Origin: Spirosoma pollinicola
GTDB lineage: Bacteria; Bacteroidota; Bacteroidia; Cytophagales; Spirosomataceae
Direction: 5' to 3'
Length of the DNA stretch: 64,000 nt
Assembly (NCBI RefSeq): GCF_002831565.1
Contig: NZ_CP025096.1
Span: 7,183,014-7,247,013, forward strand
Positions 1 through 8,829 of this stretch are shown one piece after another; the first letter of the stretch is position 1, and each line of letters starts with the position of its first letter. The notes below the pieces were generated by a model. It was given only the letters and a program-made list of their open reading frames with translations, did not search any database and was not told the DNA's origin. A program made the translations under genes and the position numbers.

Positions 1-186
1 TTCCGTTACCCATTTACTATTAAAAACAAGTAATAACAAGTGAGGTTTATATTTAAATAAATCAATATTGTAGTTAAATAATTCAACTCAATGGTTTATT
101 TTGTCACTGCAAGGGCTAAAAAACACAATAAACTAACAAAATTCGCTTTATTTACTTTTTTTATTTTTAATAAACTTATAGTTTGC

Positions 187-194
187 TATATTTG
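187..194 (+). promoter_or_regulatory. Candidate -7 promoter element (TATATTTG)
   Basis: The octamer matches the Bacteroidota -7 consensus TAnnTTTG and lies 36 bases before the start codon of the receiver gene at 231, in a very AT-rich leader. No clear TTTG box is found 19-21 bases upstream, where the sequence is only T-rich, so the -33 half is weak. This is the best visible candidate for the promoter of the exopolysaccharide operon (inference). Confidence 0.4.
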
Positions 195-230
195 AATTGA
201 ATCCTCAATAAAAAGCAATAATAAACCTTA

Positions 231-665
231 ATGGAAAATCGATACCATATACTACATATAGATGATGATGTCTATATAAGAAAAATTATTCAGCTCACGA
301 TGAGTGCTGAATTTGACATTAGCTCCTGCACAAATGGCATAGAAGCGATGGCCTGGCTCGAAAAGGGCAACTTGCCTGACATTATTCTCACTGATTTGCG
401 CATGCCACAGCTGGACGGACAGGAGCTGATTGCGTTAATCAGGAACAGTTCCATTTATCGAACTGTACCCATTATTGTGCTGTCGAGCATGGAAGATAGC
501 TCATTGAAAATTACCTGCATAGAGCAGGGAGCAGATGATTTTATTGTGAAGCCTTTTAACCCTCTGGAGGTGAAAGCCAAGATCAAAGCCATTCTGCGTC
601 GGACCAGTGAACGCCAGAACTTCCGATCAAATTTTGACTCAACACGCTTAAGTCCACTTCGTTAG
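231..665 (+). CDS. Single-domain response regulator receiver protein
   Basis: The 144-residue protein is essentially one CheY-like receiver domain. The acidic cluster is D11-D13, the phosphoacceptor is D55 in TDLRMPQLDG, S85/S86 follow the fourth strand, and K107 is in VKPF. All residues needed for phosphorylation are present. There is no output domain, only a polar tail of about 25 residues after residue 120. It lies 19 bases before a sugar transferase that begins with a degenerate receiver fold, so it may relay a signal to polysaccharide initiation (inference). The partner kinase is not adjacent; the PAS kinase at 11027-12244 is one possibility. Receiver assignment is firm; the role is open. 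Confidence 0.88.
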   Translation: MENRYHILHIDDDVYIRKIIQLTMSAEFDISSCTNGIEAMAWLEKGNLPDIILTDLRMPQLDGQELIALIRNSSIYRTVPIIVLSSMEDSSLKITCIEQGADDFIVKPFNPLEVKAKIKAILRRTSERQNFRSNFDSTRLSPLR

Positions 666-684
666 TTTTTCTTCCTACACCTGT

Positions 685-1857
685 ATGCTTACGGAATCGA
701 TCACTCAAGAGGGCGTTTATCACGTCCTTTATGTTGAAACTAGCCCGCATAAAATTGCGGAATTTGAGCAGGCTTTTTCGCAAATGGTAACTCTAACGGT
801 CGTTTCCAGCCGGGGAGAAGCTATTAAACTTTTGCAGGAAGGAAAAGAAGTTGATCTGGTCATTATTAATGATGAACTGGGTGGCCTCAAATTCCTGAAT
901 ACTATTGATTCGTCCAGAATCAAACATGCATTTTCCACGATGCTGCTCAGTGCTGGTGCTGAAACCGACATGAACGTTCAGGCCGAGGGAAAGCCCATAA
1001 TCGATATATTCCCACTCGATTTTGATGAAAATGCGCTTCGAAACCGAATGGCTTACCTGGTTCGCAGAAAGAAATACAATGAAATTGGGCACGAACTAGA
1101 GAACGCCCGAAAGCAACGAATTCCTTTTGGAAAACGGTTTTTCGATATAGCGGTTTCTTTTACTGTTTTGTTGTGCATATCTCCCCTGCTCCTGGTCGTT
1201 GCTGCTTTTATTCGACTCGACTCCAAAGGGCCTATTTTTTATAAATCCAGGCGAATTGGCATGGGGTATAAATTATTTGATATGTACAAATTCCGAACCA
1301 TGCGCACCGGTTCGGATAAGCTGATAGCGGGTATGGCTTCGCAGAATATGTACAAATCAGCCTTGCCCGAACAGGCAGCCGATGAACTCTGCGACACATG
1401 CAAACTGGCAGGCACACAGTGCCAACGTCCTTTGTTTCAAGATAATATGCAGGTTTGTGAAATACAGGTGCAGCGTACGCGCAAAGCGAAGGCTATGTTT
1501 ATGAAGTTTAAGGAAGACCCTCGCGTTACCCGGCTTGGCAAGTTTTTGCGCAATACAAGCATCGACGAGTTACCCCAACTGATCAATATTCTTAAAGGCG
1601 ATATGTCGTTTGTCGGCAACCGGCCGCTACCGCCCTACGAAGCGGAGAAACTGACCACAACTGCCTATGCCCGCCGATTTGCCGCACCCGCTGGCCTAAC
1701 CGGTCTTTGGCAGGTTACCAAACGGGGCAAGGCTGGTGTATCAGATCAGGAACGGATACAACTGGATGCCCTTTACGCAAAAACGTACTCATTCAAAGTA
1801 GACCTGATCATTTTAATCAGAACCGTCAAAGCCGTTTTTCAGAAAGAAAATGTATGA
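685..1857 (+). CDS. Pseudo-receiver/phosphoglycosyl transferase fusion (initiating sugar transferase)
   Basis: The C-terminal half is a bacterial sugar transferase of the WcaJ/EpsL/PglC superfamily, which moves a sugar-phosphate from a nucleotide sugar to undecaprenyl phosphate to start exopolysaccharide repeat assembly. Visible marks are a membrane segment at about 153-176, the KFRTMR motif at 202-207, the catalytic Asp-Glu pair D294-E295 in SIDELPQL, and GNRPLPP. Residues 12-125 resemble a receiver fold (VDLVIIND) with the phosphoacceptor position apparently N62, so it is probably a pseudo-receiver. An insertion between the membrane segment and the catalytic motif has four cysteines (C236, C239, C246, C258), a possible metal site. 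The stop overlaps the next start (ATGA). Confidence 0.88.
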   Translation: MLTESITQEGVYHVLYVETSPHKIAEFEQAFSQMVTLTVVSSRGEAIKLLQEGKEVDLVIINDELGGLKFLNTIDSSRIKHAFSTMLLSAGAETDMNVQAEGKPIIDIFPLDFDENALRNRMAYLVRRKKYNEIGHELENARKQRIPFGKRFFDIAVSFTVLLCISPLLLVVAAFIRLDSKGPIFYKSRRIGMGYKLFDMYKFRTMRTGSDKLIAGMASQNMYKSALPEQAADELCDTCKLAGTQCQRPLFQDNMQVCEIQVQRTRKAKAMFMKFKEDPRVTRLGKFLRNTSIDELPQLINILKGDMSFVGNRPLPPYEAEKLTTTAYARRFAAPAGLTGLWQVTKRGKAGVSDQERIQLDALYAKTYSFKVDLIILIRTVKAVFQKENV

Positions 1858-2816
1858 GGTCTGTCCCGCTCGTATCACTAATTACCCTCAATTTTAATCA
1901 GGCAGAGCTAACCTGTGCATTACTGGAATCCATTCAGCGATTGTCTTATCCTGCCATTGAGGTCATTGTCGTCGATAATAATTCCGAAGAAGACCCGACT
2001 GAGTTAATCAGAAAGCGAAATTTCAAGGACATAAAAGTCATTGTAACCGACAAAAACCTGGGTTTTGCCGGTGGCAACAACGTGGGCATTCGGCAAGCGA
2101 AAGGAGATTATGTTTTGCTTCTGAATAACGATACAGAAGTGACACCCGATCTGATTGAACGCTTGCTGGAACCATTTGAGCATGACACTACCCTTGGGGT
2201 GACGTGCCCAAAAATTCGGTATTTCCAGGAGCCAACGGTCATACAATACGCAGGCTACACGCCCTTAAACCAATACACGGGGCAGGCATGGTCCATTGGA
2301 AGTCATCAGGAAGACATTGGCCAGTTTAATACATCAGGCATAACTCCTTTTGCTCATGGTGCTGCCATGATGGTAAAACGGGAGGTTCTTGAGCGAGCCG
2401 GTTTATTACCCGAACTGTATTTTCTGTATTACGAAGAACTCGACTGGTGCTGCCGGATTATTCAGGCAGGCTACAAAATTTACTACCAGTCCTCGGCGCT
2501 TGTCTTTCATAAAGAGTCGATGACCGTAGGCAAAGGAAATCCGATGAAGGTCTATTATCAAACCCGAAATCGGATAGTTTTTATGCGCCGAAACGTGTCA
2601 TCGCTCTCGCTGCTCATCTTTTCAATTTACTTCACCGCACTGGCACTGCCAAAAGCGGTACTTATCTATTGTCTCAGAGGTCAGTTTCTTTTCTTGAAAG
2701 CCTTTTTGCAGGGCGTTAGGTGGAACCTTCATCATACCGTCGAACGCCCAACCGTATCTACTCAACAAACTACACTGATAGATAATGATTTAGTGACACT
2801 AAAAGCAAGTGTATGA
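1854..2816 (+). CDS. GT2 family glycosyltransferase, rhamnosyltransferase-like
   Basis: This 320-residue GT-A fold enzyme probably adds a sugar to the growing lipid-linked repeat unit at the inner face of the membrane. Seen are LITLNFNQ near the N-terminus, VVDNNS at 39-44, the nucleotide/metal-binding NNDTEV at 91-96 and a YYEELDWCCR acceptor-side motif. A hydrophobic C-terminal stretch at about 245-285 suggests membrane attachment. A longer reading frame starts at 1707, but it runs inside the upstream catalytic domain. The ATG at 1854 gives the usual family N-terminus and a 4-base overlap with the sugar transferase. The sugar donor cannot be told from sequence. Confidence 0.87.
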   Translation: MRSVPLVSLITLNFNQAELTCALLESIQRLSYPAIEVIVVDNNSEEDPTELIRKRNFKDIKVIVTDKNLGFAGGNNVGIRQAKGDYVLLLNNDTEVTPDLIERLLEPFEHDTTLGVTCPKIRYFQEPTVIQYAGYTPLNQYTGQAWSIGSHQEDIGQFNTSGITPFAHGAAMMVKREVLERAGLLPELYFLYYEELDWCCRIIQAGYKIYYQSSALVFHKESMTVGKGNPMKVYYQTRNRIVFMRRNVSSLSLLIFSIYFTALALPKAVLIYCLRGQFLFLKAFLQGVRWNLHHTVERPTVSTQQTTLIDNDLVTLKASV

Positions 2817-3982
2817 GAATTGGAATCGAAGCGCAGCGATTGCTACGACCTCATAAACACGGTATGGATATTGTGGCGCTGGAACTCATTCGTGCGCTTC
2901 AACAACTCGATCATGAAAATGACTATTTCATATTTGTTCGTCCGGATGTGGATGAACAATGTCTGAATCTTCACGATAATTTTACATTGGTGAAAGTACC
3001 GGGAGCAAATTATGTACACTGGGAGCAAGTAGCACTTCCCCGAGCTATTCGTACCTATAAATTAGATGTATTACACTGTACCGCCAATACCGCTCCCCTA
3101 CTCCTGAATATACCATTGATTCTGACGCTGCATGATGTACTTTTCTTAAATCCAAGCCAGGGAATCAATACAGCCACTCTTTATCAGAAATTCGGGAACA
3201 GATATCGAGCCTTGCTGGTACGTCGGTTAGTATCGCGTTGCCAGGCCATTTTAACGATATCCAAACACGCCGAACAGGAAATAATAGACGCCCTTCGTAT
3301 TCCTCAATCTCAGATAAAGGTTCTTTATAATGCGGTTAGTGATCGATTTATGGCCCCTGTTACAGATACGAAACTGGCTGAGGTTCAAAAGAAGTATAAG
3401 CTACCGGCTCGCTATTTCTTTTTTCTTGGAAGTACTGATCCACGTAAAAATCTGAAAAACGTTTTATTGGCGTTTCTTAAATACAGTCAAACAGATACCG
3501 ATGTTCGTTTATTAATCAGTGGCAGGCTCCCGGATTTCCTGCATCGCTTACTAACCCCAGATGAATATGCGTATATAGAGCAGCGTTGCCAATTCGTCGG
3601 ATACATACCCGATGAAGATCTTCCTGCATTATATACGTTGGCCGAAATTTACCTTTTCCCATCCATTAGTGAAGGGTTTGGTTTACCAATTTTAGAAGCC
3701 ATGGCTTGTGGTACACCGGTGATTACCAGCACGCTAACGGCTATGCCCGAAGTGGCCGGAAACGCAGCTTTGCTGGTTGACCCGTTTAATCCCGACAGCA
3801 TTACCGATGCAATGCAACAGTTGGTCAACAAGCCGCAACTTCGCCAACAGCTGGTTAAGCGCGGGCATGAACAGATAACTCATTTCTCCTGGAAAAAAAC
3901 GGCTGAACAGGCACTTGATATCTATAAATTATTCGAACCGGCTAGCCAAACGACTCTTTCTCATTTTCATACACTCGCATAA
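2813..3982 (+). CDS. GT4 family glycosyltransferase
   Basis: The 389-residue protein is a GT-B fold retaining glycosyltransferase. The C-terminal donor-binding half contains FFLGSTDPRKNL, then the EX7E motif in SEGFGLPILEAMACGTPV and the usual LLVDPFNP stretch. The N-terminal half starts MRIGIEAQRLL and carries TLHDVLF, as in mannosyltransferase-like members. The start overlaps the previous stop by 4 bases (ATGA), so translation is probably coupled. It is the fourth gene of the exopolysaccharide operon. Donor and acceptor sugars are unknown. Confidence 0.88.
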   Translation: MRIGIEAQRLLRPHKHGMDIVALELIRALQQLDHENDYFIFVRPDVDEQCLNLHDNFTLVKVPGANYVHWEQVALPRAIRTYKLDVLHCTANTAPLLLNIPLILTLHDVLFLNPSQGINTATLYQKFGNRYRALLVRRLVSRCQAILTISKHAEQEIIDALRIPQSQIKVLYNAVSDRFMAPVTDTKLAEVQKKYKLPARYFFFLGSTDPRKNLKNVLLAFLKYSQTDTDVRLLISGRLPDFLHRLLTPDEYAYIEQRCQFVGYIPDEDLPALYTLAEIYLFPSISEGFGLPILEAMACGTPVITSTLTAMPEVAGNAALLVDPFNPDSITDAMQQLVNKPQLRQQLVKRGHEQITHFSWKKTAEQALDIYKLFEPASQTTLSHFHTLA

Positions 3983-3987
3983 TCGTC

Positions 3988-5232
3988 ATGCAATTTTTTC
4001 TTCTGGTATGCCTCGGCATAGTCGCCTACACGTATGTAGGATACGGAATTCTGATTACACTGCTGGTTAAGATCCGCAGTAGTATAAAACCTCGTTTGCC
4101 ACTGGCAGATGACGACAACTATACACCTATGGTAACGCTGGTGATGGCAGCCTATAATGAAATGGGCTGCCTGTCGGCAAAGCTAAAAAACTCCCGTGAA
4201 TTAGATTACCCCGCCAAAAACCTCAAGCTTTTGTTCGTGACCGAAGGGTCGACAGACGGGTCGACAGCCTGGCTGGAATCGATTCGGGCAGATGGCGACA
4301 GTCAGATCGAGGTATTAGGCGGAAATGAACGGGCGGGCAAAGTAGCCGCTATGAATCGGGCAATGACGCATGTTAAGACGCCTATTGTCATTTTTAGCGA
4401 TGCAAATACACAACTCAACACACGGGCAATTCGTAATCTGGTACGTCATTTTCGAGATGAAACGGTTGGGGCTGTTGCTGGCGAAAAACGAATAGAAGTA
4501 CTCGACAGCGAATCGGCAGCGGGCTCAGGCGAAGGGCTATACTGGAAATATGAGTCTTATTTAAAAAAGAAAGATGCACAATTGCATACCGTTGTAGGCG
4601 CTGCGGGCGAATTATTCACCTTACGGACATCTCTATACGAGACCGTTGAACCCGATACGCTGCTCGATGATTTTATTATTTCGCTTCGAATTGCCGGTCA
4701 CGGCTACCGGGTTGAGTACGAACCGGATGCCTATGCCCTTGAGCGCCCTTCTTTTTCTATAGACGAAGAAAAAAAGCGAAAAGTACGTATTGCCGCCGGG
4801 GGCTTCCAGTCGATCATGCGCTTGCTGTACTTGCTAAATATTGGGCGCTATGGCTGGTTAACTTTCCAGTATGTATCGCACCGGGTATTGCGCTGGGCGG
4901 TAACGCCTTTTTGTCTGCCATTAATCTGGCTGGCAAATCTGGCATTGATCGTACCCGTTGATCAGGCCACCAGTAACCCATTATACCTATTATGGGTCGT
5001 GTTTTTTGCTGGCCAGTGTCTTTTTTATGGAGCCGCCTACGTAGGCTATCGCCTGGAGCACCGGGAAATCAGGGTGAAAGCATTGTTTGTTCCCTTTTAC
5101 TTCACCTTCATGAATGTTTGTGCAATTCTGGGCTTTATGCGTTACTGGCGGGGCAATACCTCGGGCGTGTGGGAAAAAGCCCGCCGGGCTGATGACGTTG
5201 ATGTTAATCTAGTCAGTAAGTCAGTCAGTTGA
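3988..5232 (+). CDS. Membrane GT2 glycosyltransferase
   Basis: This 414-residue processive-type GT2 protein has an N-terminal membrane segment (residues 1-25), a cytosolic GT-A domain with VMAAYNE, the acidic FSDANTQL motif and a DDFIISLRIAGHGY acceptor motif, and hydrophobic segments from about 300 to 400. In place of the canonical QxxRW it shows RKVRIAAGGFQ. It follows the GT4 gene by 5 bases and is the last gene of the forward operon. The last residues (VSKSVS) are encoded inside an inverted repeat shared with the convergent neighbour. It may polymerise or extend a glycan at the membrane (inference). Confidence 0.85.
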   Translation: MQFFLLVCLGIVAYTYVGYGILITLLVKIRSSIKPRLPLADDDNYTPMVTLVMAAYNEMGCLSAKLKNSRELDYPAKNLKLLFVTEGSTDGSTAWLESIRADGDSQIEVLGGNERAGKVAAMNRAMTHVKTPIVIFSDANTQLNTRAIRNLVRHFRDETVGAVAGEKRIEVLDSESAAGSGEGLYWKYESYLKKKDAQLHTVVGAAGELFTLRTSLYETVEPDTLLDDFIISLRIAGHGYRVEYEPDAYALERPSFSIDEEKKRKVRIAAGGFQSIMRLLYLLNIGRYGWLTFQYVSHRVLRWAVTPFCLPLIWLANLALIVPVDQATSNPLYLLWVVFFAGQCLFYGAAYVGYRLEHREIRVKALFVPFYFTFMNVCAILGFMRYWRGNTSGVWEKARRADDVDVNLVSKSVS

Positions 5233-5304
5233 TAAGTCAGTCAGTAGCTTTCGCGAGGCCGGTTAGTCAATTACTAACTTATCAACTTACTGACTGACCG
5301 ACTC
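5211..5304. terminator. Convergent-gene inverted repeat, probable two-way terminator
   Basis: Arms 5211-5237 and 5278-5304 are complementary at 24 of 27 positions and are built from repeated GTCAGTCAGT-like units. Each arm overlaps the 3' end of one of two convergent glycosyltransferase genes, so the hairpin also encodes their SVS-containing tails. No T-run follows either arm, so termination by the hairpin is an inference. Confidence 0.55.
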
Positions 5305-6471
5305 CTTTTCACCATGTGGGGTGTGGAGGAACTGATTTTTAGCCGTTTTCATATTATATATTGACTTCAGAAAACTGGTAAAGAGTACCGGTAGTTTCAG
5401 TAACTCGGCCAGGCCGATCTGTTTGACTAAAGCTCTGGGCGTTGATATGTAGAATGTAAGCAGTAAAAGTGTTAATTGGCTTGCTGTAAAGAAGAAGAAG
5501 AACGTACTGCCTACTAAAGAACTGACCAGTATGCCAATTACCAAACTACCCATCAATAAAATTCGGGGCGGCAGCATTGTTTGAAACACTTTGTCGGCAT
5601 AGTCGATATTGCCGGTAAACAGGGCTTTCAGACCCGGCCAGAAATTCAGTCGCATGTATTTATACTGAGCAGCAATCCAACGGGTGCGCTGGCGCTCGAA
5701 AATTGCTTCATTCGATACTTTTTCATCATACACAAGTGCAGTAGGCAGATAAGCAAACGAGATTCCCTGACTTAGCAATCTCATTTCCAACTCCTTATCA
5801 AATCCGCCAACAGCCTGTACAGCGGGCATTATCCCTTTTAACAACGCATAGTCAAAGGCCATTCCTGAGCCGATCAAAGCCGCCGAAAGCCCTACGGCCC
5901 GATGGCCCTGACGGAAAATATGGTTGTTAATTTCCTCACTGATCGCATCCAGCACCGCTACACTATTATTGGTATTTTTAGCCACCCGGTGGCCCTGCAA
6001 AATACGGCAGCCCCGTTGAAAAGCCGTATCTACCTGTTGTAAAAAATCAGGTGCCATCAGGTTGTCGGCATCCAGAATGACGGCTACATCGTAGACTGCG
6101 GGCAATTGTCGAAAAGCCACATTAAGCGCTTTTGATTTGGTCGATTTATCAAAAACTACTTCAATCACCTTAATCGGGAGCTTTCGTAAAGTCTCCACGG
6201 TCTCGGCGCGCAACGAATCAGCGATAACGATAATATCGTACATCGACGCCGGATAATCCTGAAGCAATCCATGCTGCGCCGACTCCAGAATAACCGCATC
6301 TTCCTTATAGGCAGGAATCAGAACAGCAATTCGTCGGTTTGTATCCGAATTAAATCGAACCATCCGTTGAATTTTCCGAAGTCGGCCTGCAATCGCGAAA
6401 AACGAGAGGTAAACCGTGACGAAAGCCGTGTAACCAAAAACGATTGCCGCAAGCAGTTTAAGTATAAGCAT
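5287..6471 (-). CDS. Membrane GT2 glycosyltransferase, BcsA-like core
   Basis: The 394-residue protein has an N-terminal membrane segment (1-25), a GT-A domain with VLIPAYKED, the DxD motif in ILDADNLMAPDF, GGFDKELEMRLL and the QRTRW (QxxRW) motif typical of processive beta-glycan synthases, then C-terminal hydrophobic segments. It is shorter than true cellulose synthases and lacks a PilZ domain. It faces the other membrane GT2 across an inverted repeat and is the downstream gene of a leftward pair with the flippase 70 bases away. It may synthesise or extend an exported polysaccharide; the sugar is unknown. Confidence 0.86.
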   Translation of the reverse strand: MLILKLLAAIVFGYTAFVTVYLSFFAIAGRLRKIQRMVRFNSDTNRRIAVLIPAYKEDAVILESAQHGLLQDYPASMYDIIVIADSLRAETVETLRKLPIKVIEVVFDKSTKSKALNVAFRQLPAVYDVAVILDADNLMAPDFLQQVDTAFQRGCRILQGHRVAKNTNNSVAVLDAISEEINNHIFRQGHRAVGLSAALIGSGMAFDYALLKGIMPAVQAVGGFDKELEMRLLSQGISFAYLPTALVYDEKVSNEAIFERQRTRWIAAQYKYMRLNFWPGLKALFTGNIDYADKVFQTMLPPRILLMGSLVIGILVSSLVGSTFFFFFTASQLTLLLLTFYISTPRALVKQIGLAELLKLPVLFTSFLKSIYNMKTAKNQFLHTPHGEKESVSQ

Positions 6472-6541
6472 GGTATTTACATTTACGATGGAGATACAGA
6501 TTGATTAAGGAAGAGTTGATTAAGTTATTTTATAGTGATGG

Positions 6542-7894
6542 TTAGCGGGCCCATTCATGCCGAACATGTTTGACAAATTGTTGTATTGACCCCAATCCTG
6601 TGTGCATGGCAGTGAGTAGCGATACGGGCGCAAACCTCCGCAAAAACTGGAACCCTAAAAGCAATCCCAGCAGGAATGTGGCGATAGAAACGAACGCGAC
6701 CCCAACCACCGAATGGAAAACCTGAATGGCGATCACGTCACCAATCACATTGACAGCCAGCATACAAATGACCTTCACCAGATTTAATTGGGGTTTATTG
6801 ACAACGTCCAGTCCAACACCTGCATACCGATCCAGTGGCAGGATGAGTGCGTAGATCATGAAAAAGCGCAAAACGTTGCTACTATCGCTAAAGCCATTTC
6901 CGCCCAATAGTTGCACAAGTGGTTGAGCGGCCAGAAAACCGCAAATCGACAAAGGGAGCAATGCTATCCAAAGGCGACCAGCCTGTTGATTGAAAAAAGT
7001 AGCCCATGCCTGTATGGATTGATTGGCATACAGTTGGGCCAATCGGGGCATATCGGTAATTACAATACTTCGAATAGGCATTTCGATCAGTTCAAGCAAT
7101 CGTTGTGGCAACGTATAAATAACCACCGCTTCGGGACCTAAAAGTGCCCCAATCAACAATCTGTCTGAGCTGCGTAATAAGTTAGAAACCAGCAGCGAAA
7201 CCATACTGAATCGTCCAAAATCCAGTAAACGTCTACGCTCCTGCGCCGTTCCAGTAAACAATGTGCCACCCTGCGCCCAGCCCGCCAGTAAAACTCCCAG
7301 TCCAATTAATCCATGCGTGAGGGTATAGGTCGCCAGAAGGTACGTACTATCCAGACGATTTGTGTAATGACCAATCGCAATAAAGGCCAGAAACAGTACC
7401 TGAACACCCACTCGCACGGCCTGCATCGACTTAAATCGGGAACGGGACTGAAGCAACCAGCCACTGATGTTAACGGGCAATGCCACGATACTCAATCCGA
7501 CTATCCAGCCAGCGAGAACCGGCCATTGCTCACCATAACCAATTACTCTAGCTACGACAACAACGATGCCAATCAGGACCGTCATCACACCAAGAAATGC
7601 TCCGGATAGTTGCCAGGCTGCCCCCGCCCATCGCCTGATCATGGGCAGTGTGGTTTCTGCGGCTAAGTGACGGATAAGTGCATTAAGAATTAAACCGGAG
7701 CGAAGCGCATCAGCCAGTGAATAGACCGTTAGAAATAAAATCCATATACCGAACTCACCTTTACTGCATAAGCGGGCTAACAGAGCCAGCGTCAATAAAC
7801 CCAGGATGGCTGATAAGCCATTACCCGCCAATGACACAAACGCGTTCGTTCGTAAGAGCCGCTGGCCAGTTTCGTATAGTGATTTTATAGTCAT
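6542..7894 (-). CDS. Wzx-like polysaccharide flippase (MOP superfamily)
   Basis: The 450-residue protein is almost wholly hydrophobic, with about 12 to 14 membrane segments, and resembles oligosaccharide flippases and other polysaccharide biosynthesis transporters. An early motif, FVSLAGNGLSAILGLLTLAL, and RSSDRLLIGALLGPEAVVIY around residue 240 are typical. Such proteins move undecaprenyl-linked repeat units across the inner membrane, fitting the surrounding glycosyltransferases. The leader at 7895-8148 is AT-rich. A TATATTTG octamer on this strand at 8048-8055 could be its -7 element, about 150 bases upstream. No Wzy polymerase is evident in the window. Confidence 0.85.
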   Translation of the reverse strand: MTIKSLYETGQRLLRTNAFVSLAGNGLSAILGLLTLALLARLCSKGEFGIWILFLTVYSLADALRSGLILNALIRHLAAETTLPMIRRWAGAAWQLSGAFLGVMTVLIGIVVVVARVIGYGEQWPVLAGWIVGLSIVALPVNISGWLLQSRSRFKSMQAVRVGVQVLFLAFIAIGHYTNRLDSTYLLATYTLTHGLIGLGVLLAGWAQGGTLFTGTAQERRRLLDFGRFSMVSLLVSNLLRSSDRLLIGALLGPEAVVIYTLPQRLLELIEMPIRSIVITDMPRLAQLYANQSIQAWATFFNQQAGRLWIALLPLSICGFLAAQPLVQLLGGNGFSDSSNVLRFFMIYALILPLDRYAGVGLDVVNKPQLNLVKVICMLAVNVIGDVIAIQVFHSVVGVAFVSIATFLLGLLLGFQFLRRFAPVSLLTAMHTGLGSIQQFVKHVRHEWAR

Positions 7895-8148
7895 GACAGA
7901 ACGGCGGGTGATAAGCTCCTATCGTGGATAGCAATATCAACTACCCGTGCAACAGTATTTAGACACTAAATAGGCTATAGTACAGATAAACGTCAATACA
8001 TCCGCTATATAGAAAAGGCATATTAACGCTTTTTATTAATTATTTAACAAATATATATATATTTACTTTATCAATTTCAAATAAAGTAAATCATAAATTC
8101 TATCGAATTAGTGTTGTGCTTTCATCACCGTAAACTCGCCTATTCAGC

Positions 8149-8829
8149 ATGACTATTTTAGCGTCTATTAAAAACAACAGCCACACAAAGAAATGGTTGC
8201 ATTACCTCCTTATTCCAAAAGGGCAGGCCCGACCACGTAAATGGGTGAGCTGGTTTGTCAATCCGTTTATCCACAAAAAAGGCAGTAACAGCCGTATTTG
8301 CTCCTCTGTTCGGCTTGACGTTTTACCATTCCGGCGTTTCGAATTAGGTCAGCAATCAACCATAGAAGACTACTGCGTTGTCAACAATGGTGTAGGCGAT
8401 GTGCTGGTTGGTGCCAATACACGGGTGGGCATTGGCAGTATCCTTATTGGGCCTGTTTCTGTTGGTAATCAAGTGATTATTGCCCAACACGTCGTCATCT
8501 CCGGTCTTAATCATGGCTATCAGGACATTCATGTACCCATTCGATTGCAACCAGTTAGCATACTTCCGGTTGTACTTGACGATGAATGCTGGGTTGGCTC
8601 TAATTCGGTTATTACGGCTGGTGTTCAAATAGGTAAACATGCTATCGTAGCCGCTGGTAGTGTGGTAACAAAAAACGTTCCAGCTTTCTCGGTGGTAGCA
8701 GGTAACCCGGCGCGGGTCATTAAACTATATAATCCGGAACTACAGTGTTGGGAGAAAGTGTCGACTTCTGCGCCAGCACGTTCGCCAATACCTCCCCAAA
8801 TTGCCGACCTCGATTTTCCCATGAATTAG
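8149..8829 (+). CDS. Left-handed beta-helix acyltransferase (WcaF/LpxA-like fold)
   Basis: The 226-residue protein has the isoleucine-rich hexapeptide repeats of O-acetyltransferases, from about residue 75 to 205: VGANTRVGIGSILIG, then VLDDECWVGSNSVITAGV and the closing AAGSVV motif. The likely catalytic histidine is in GLNHGY. The ending VVAGNPARVIKLY is typical of sugar O-acetyltransferases. It probably acetylates a sugar of the exopolysaccharide. Its last 110 bases overlap the convergent glycosyltransferase gene at 8720-9949, an unusually long two-frame coding overlap. Confidence 0.85.
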   Translation: MTILASIKNNSHTKKWLHYLLIPKGQARPRKWVSWFVNPFIHKKGSNSRICSSVRLDVLPFRRFELGQQSTIEDYCVVNNGVGDVLVGANTRVGIGSILIGPVSVGNQVIIAQHVVISGLNHGYQDIHVPIRLQPVSILPVVLDDECWVGSNSVITAGVQIGKHAIVAAGSVVTKNVPAFSVVAGNPARVIKLYNPELQCWEKVSTSAPARSPIPPQIADLDFPMN

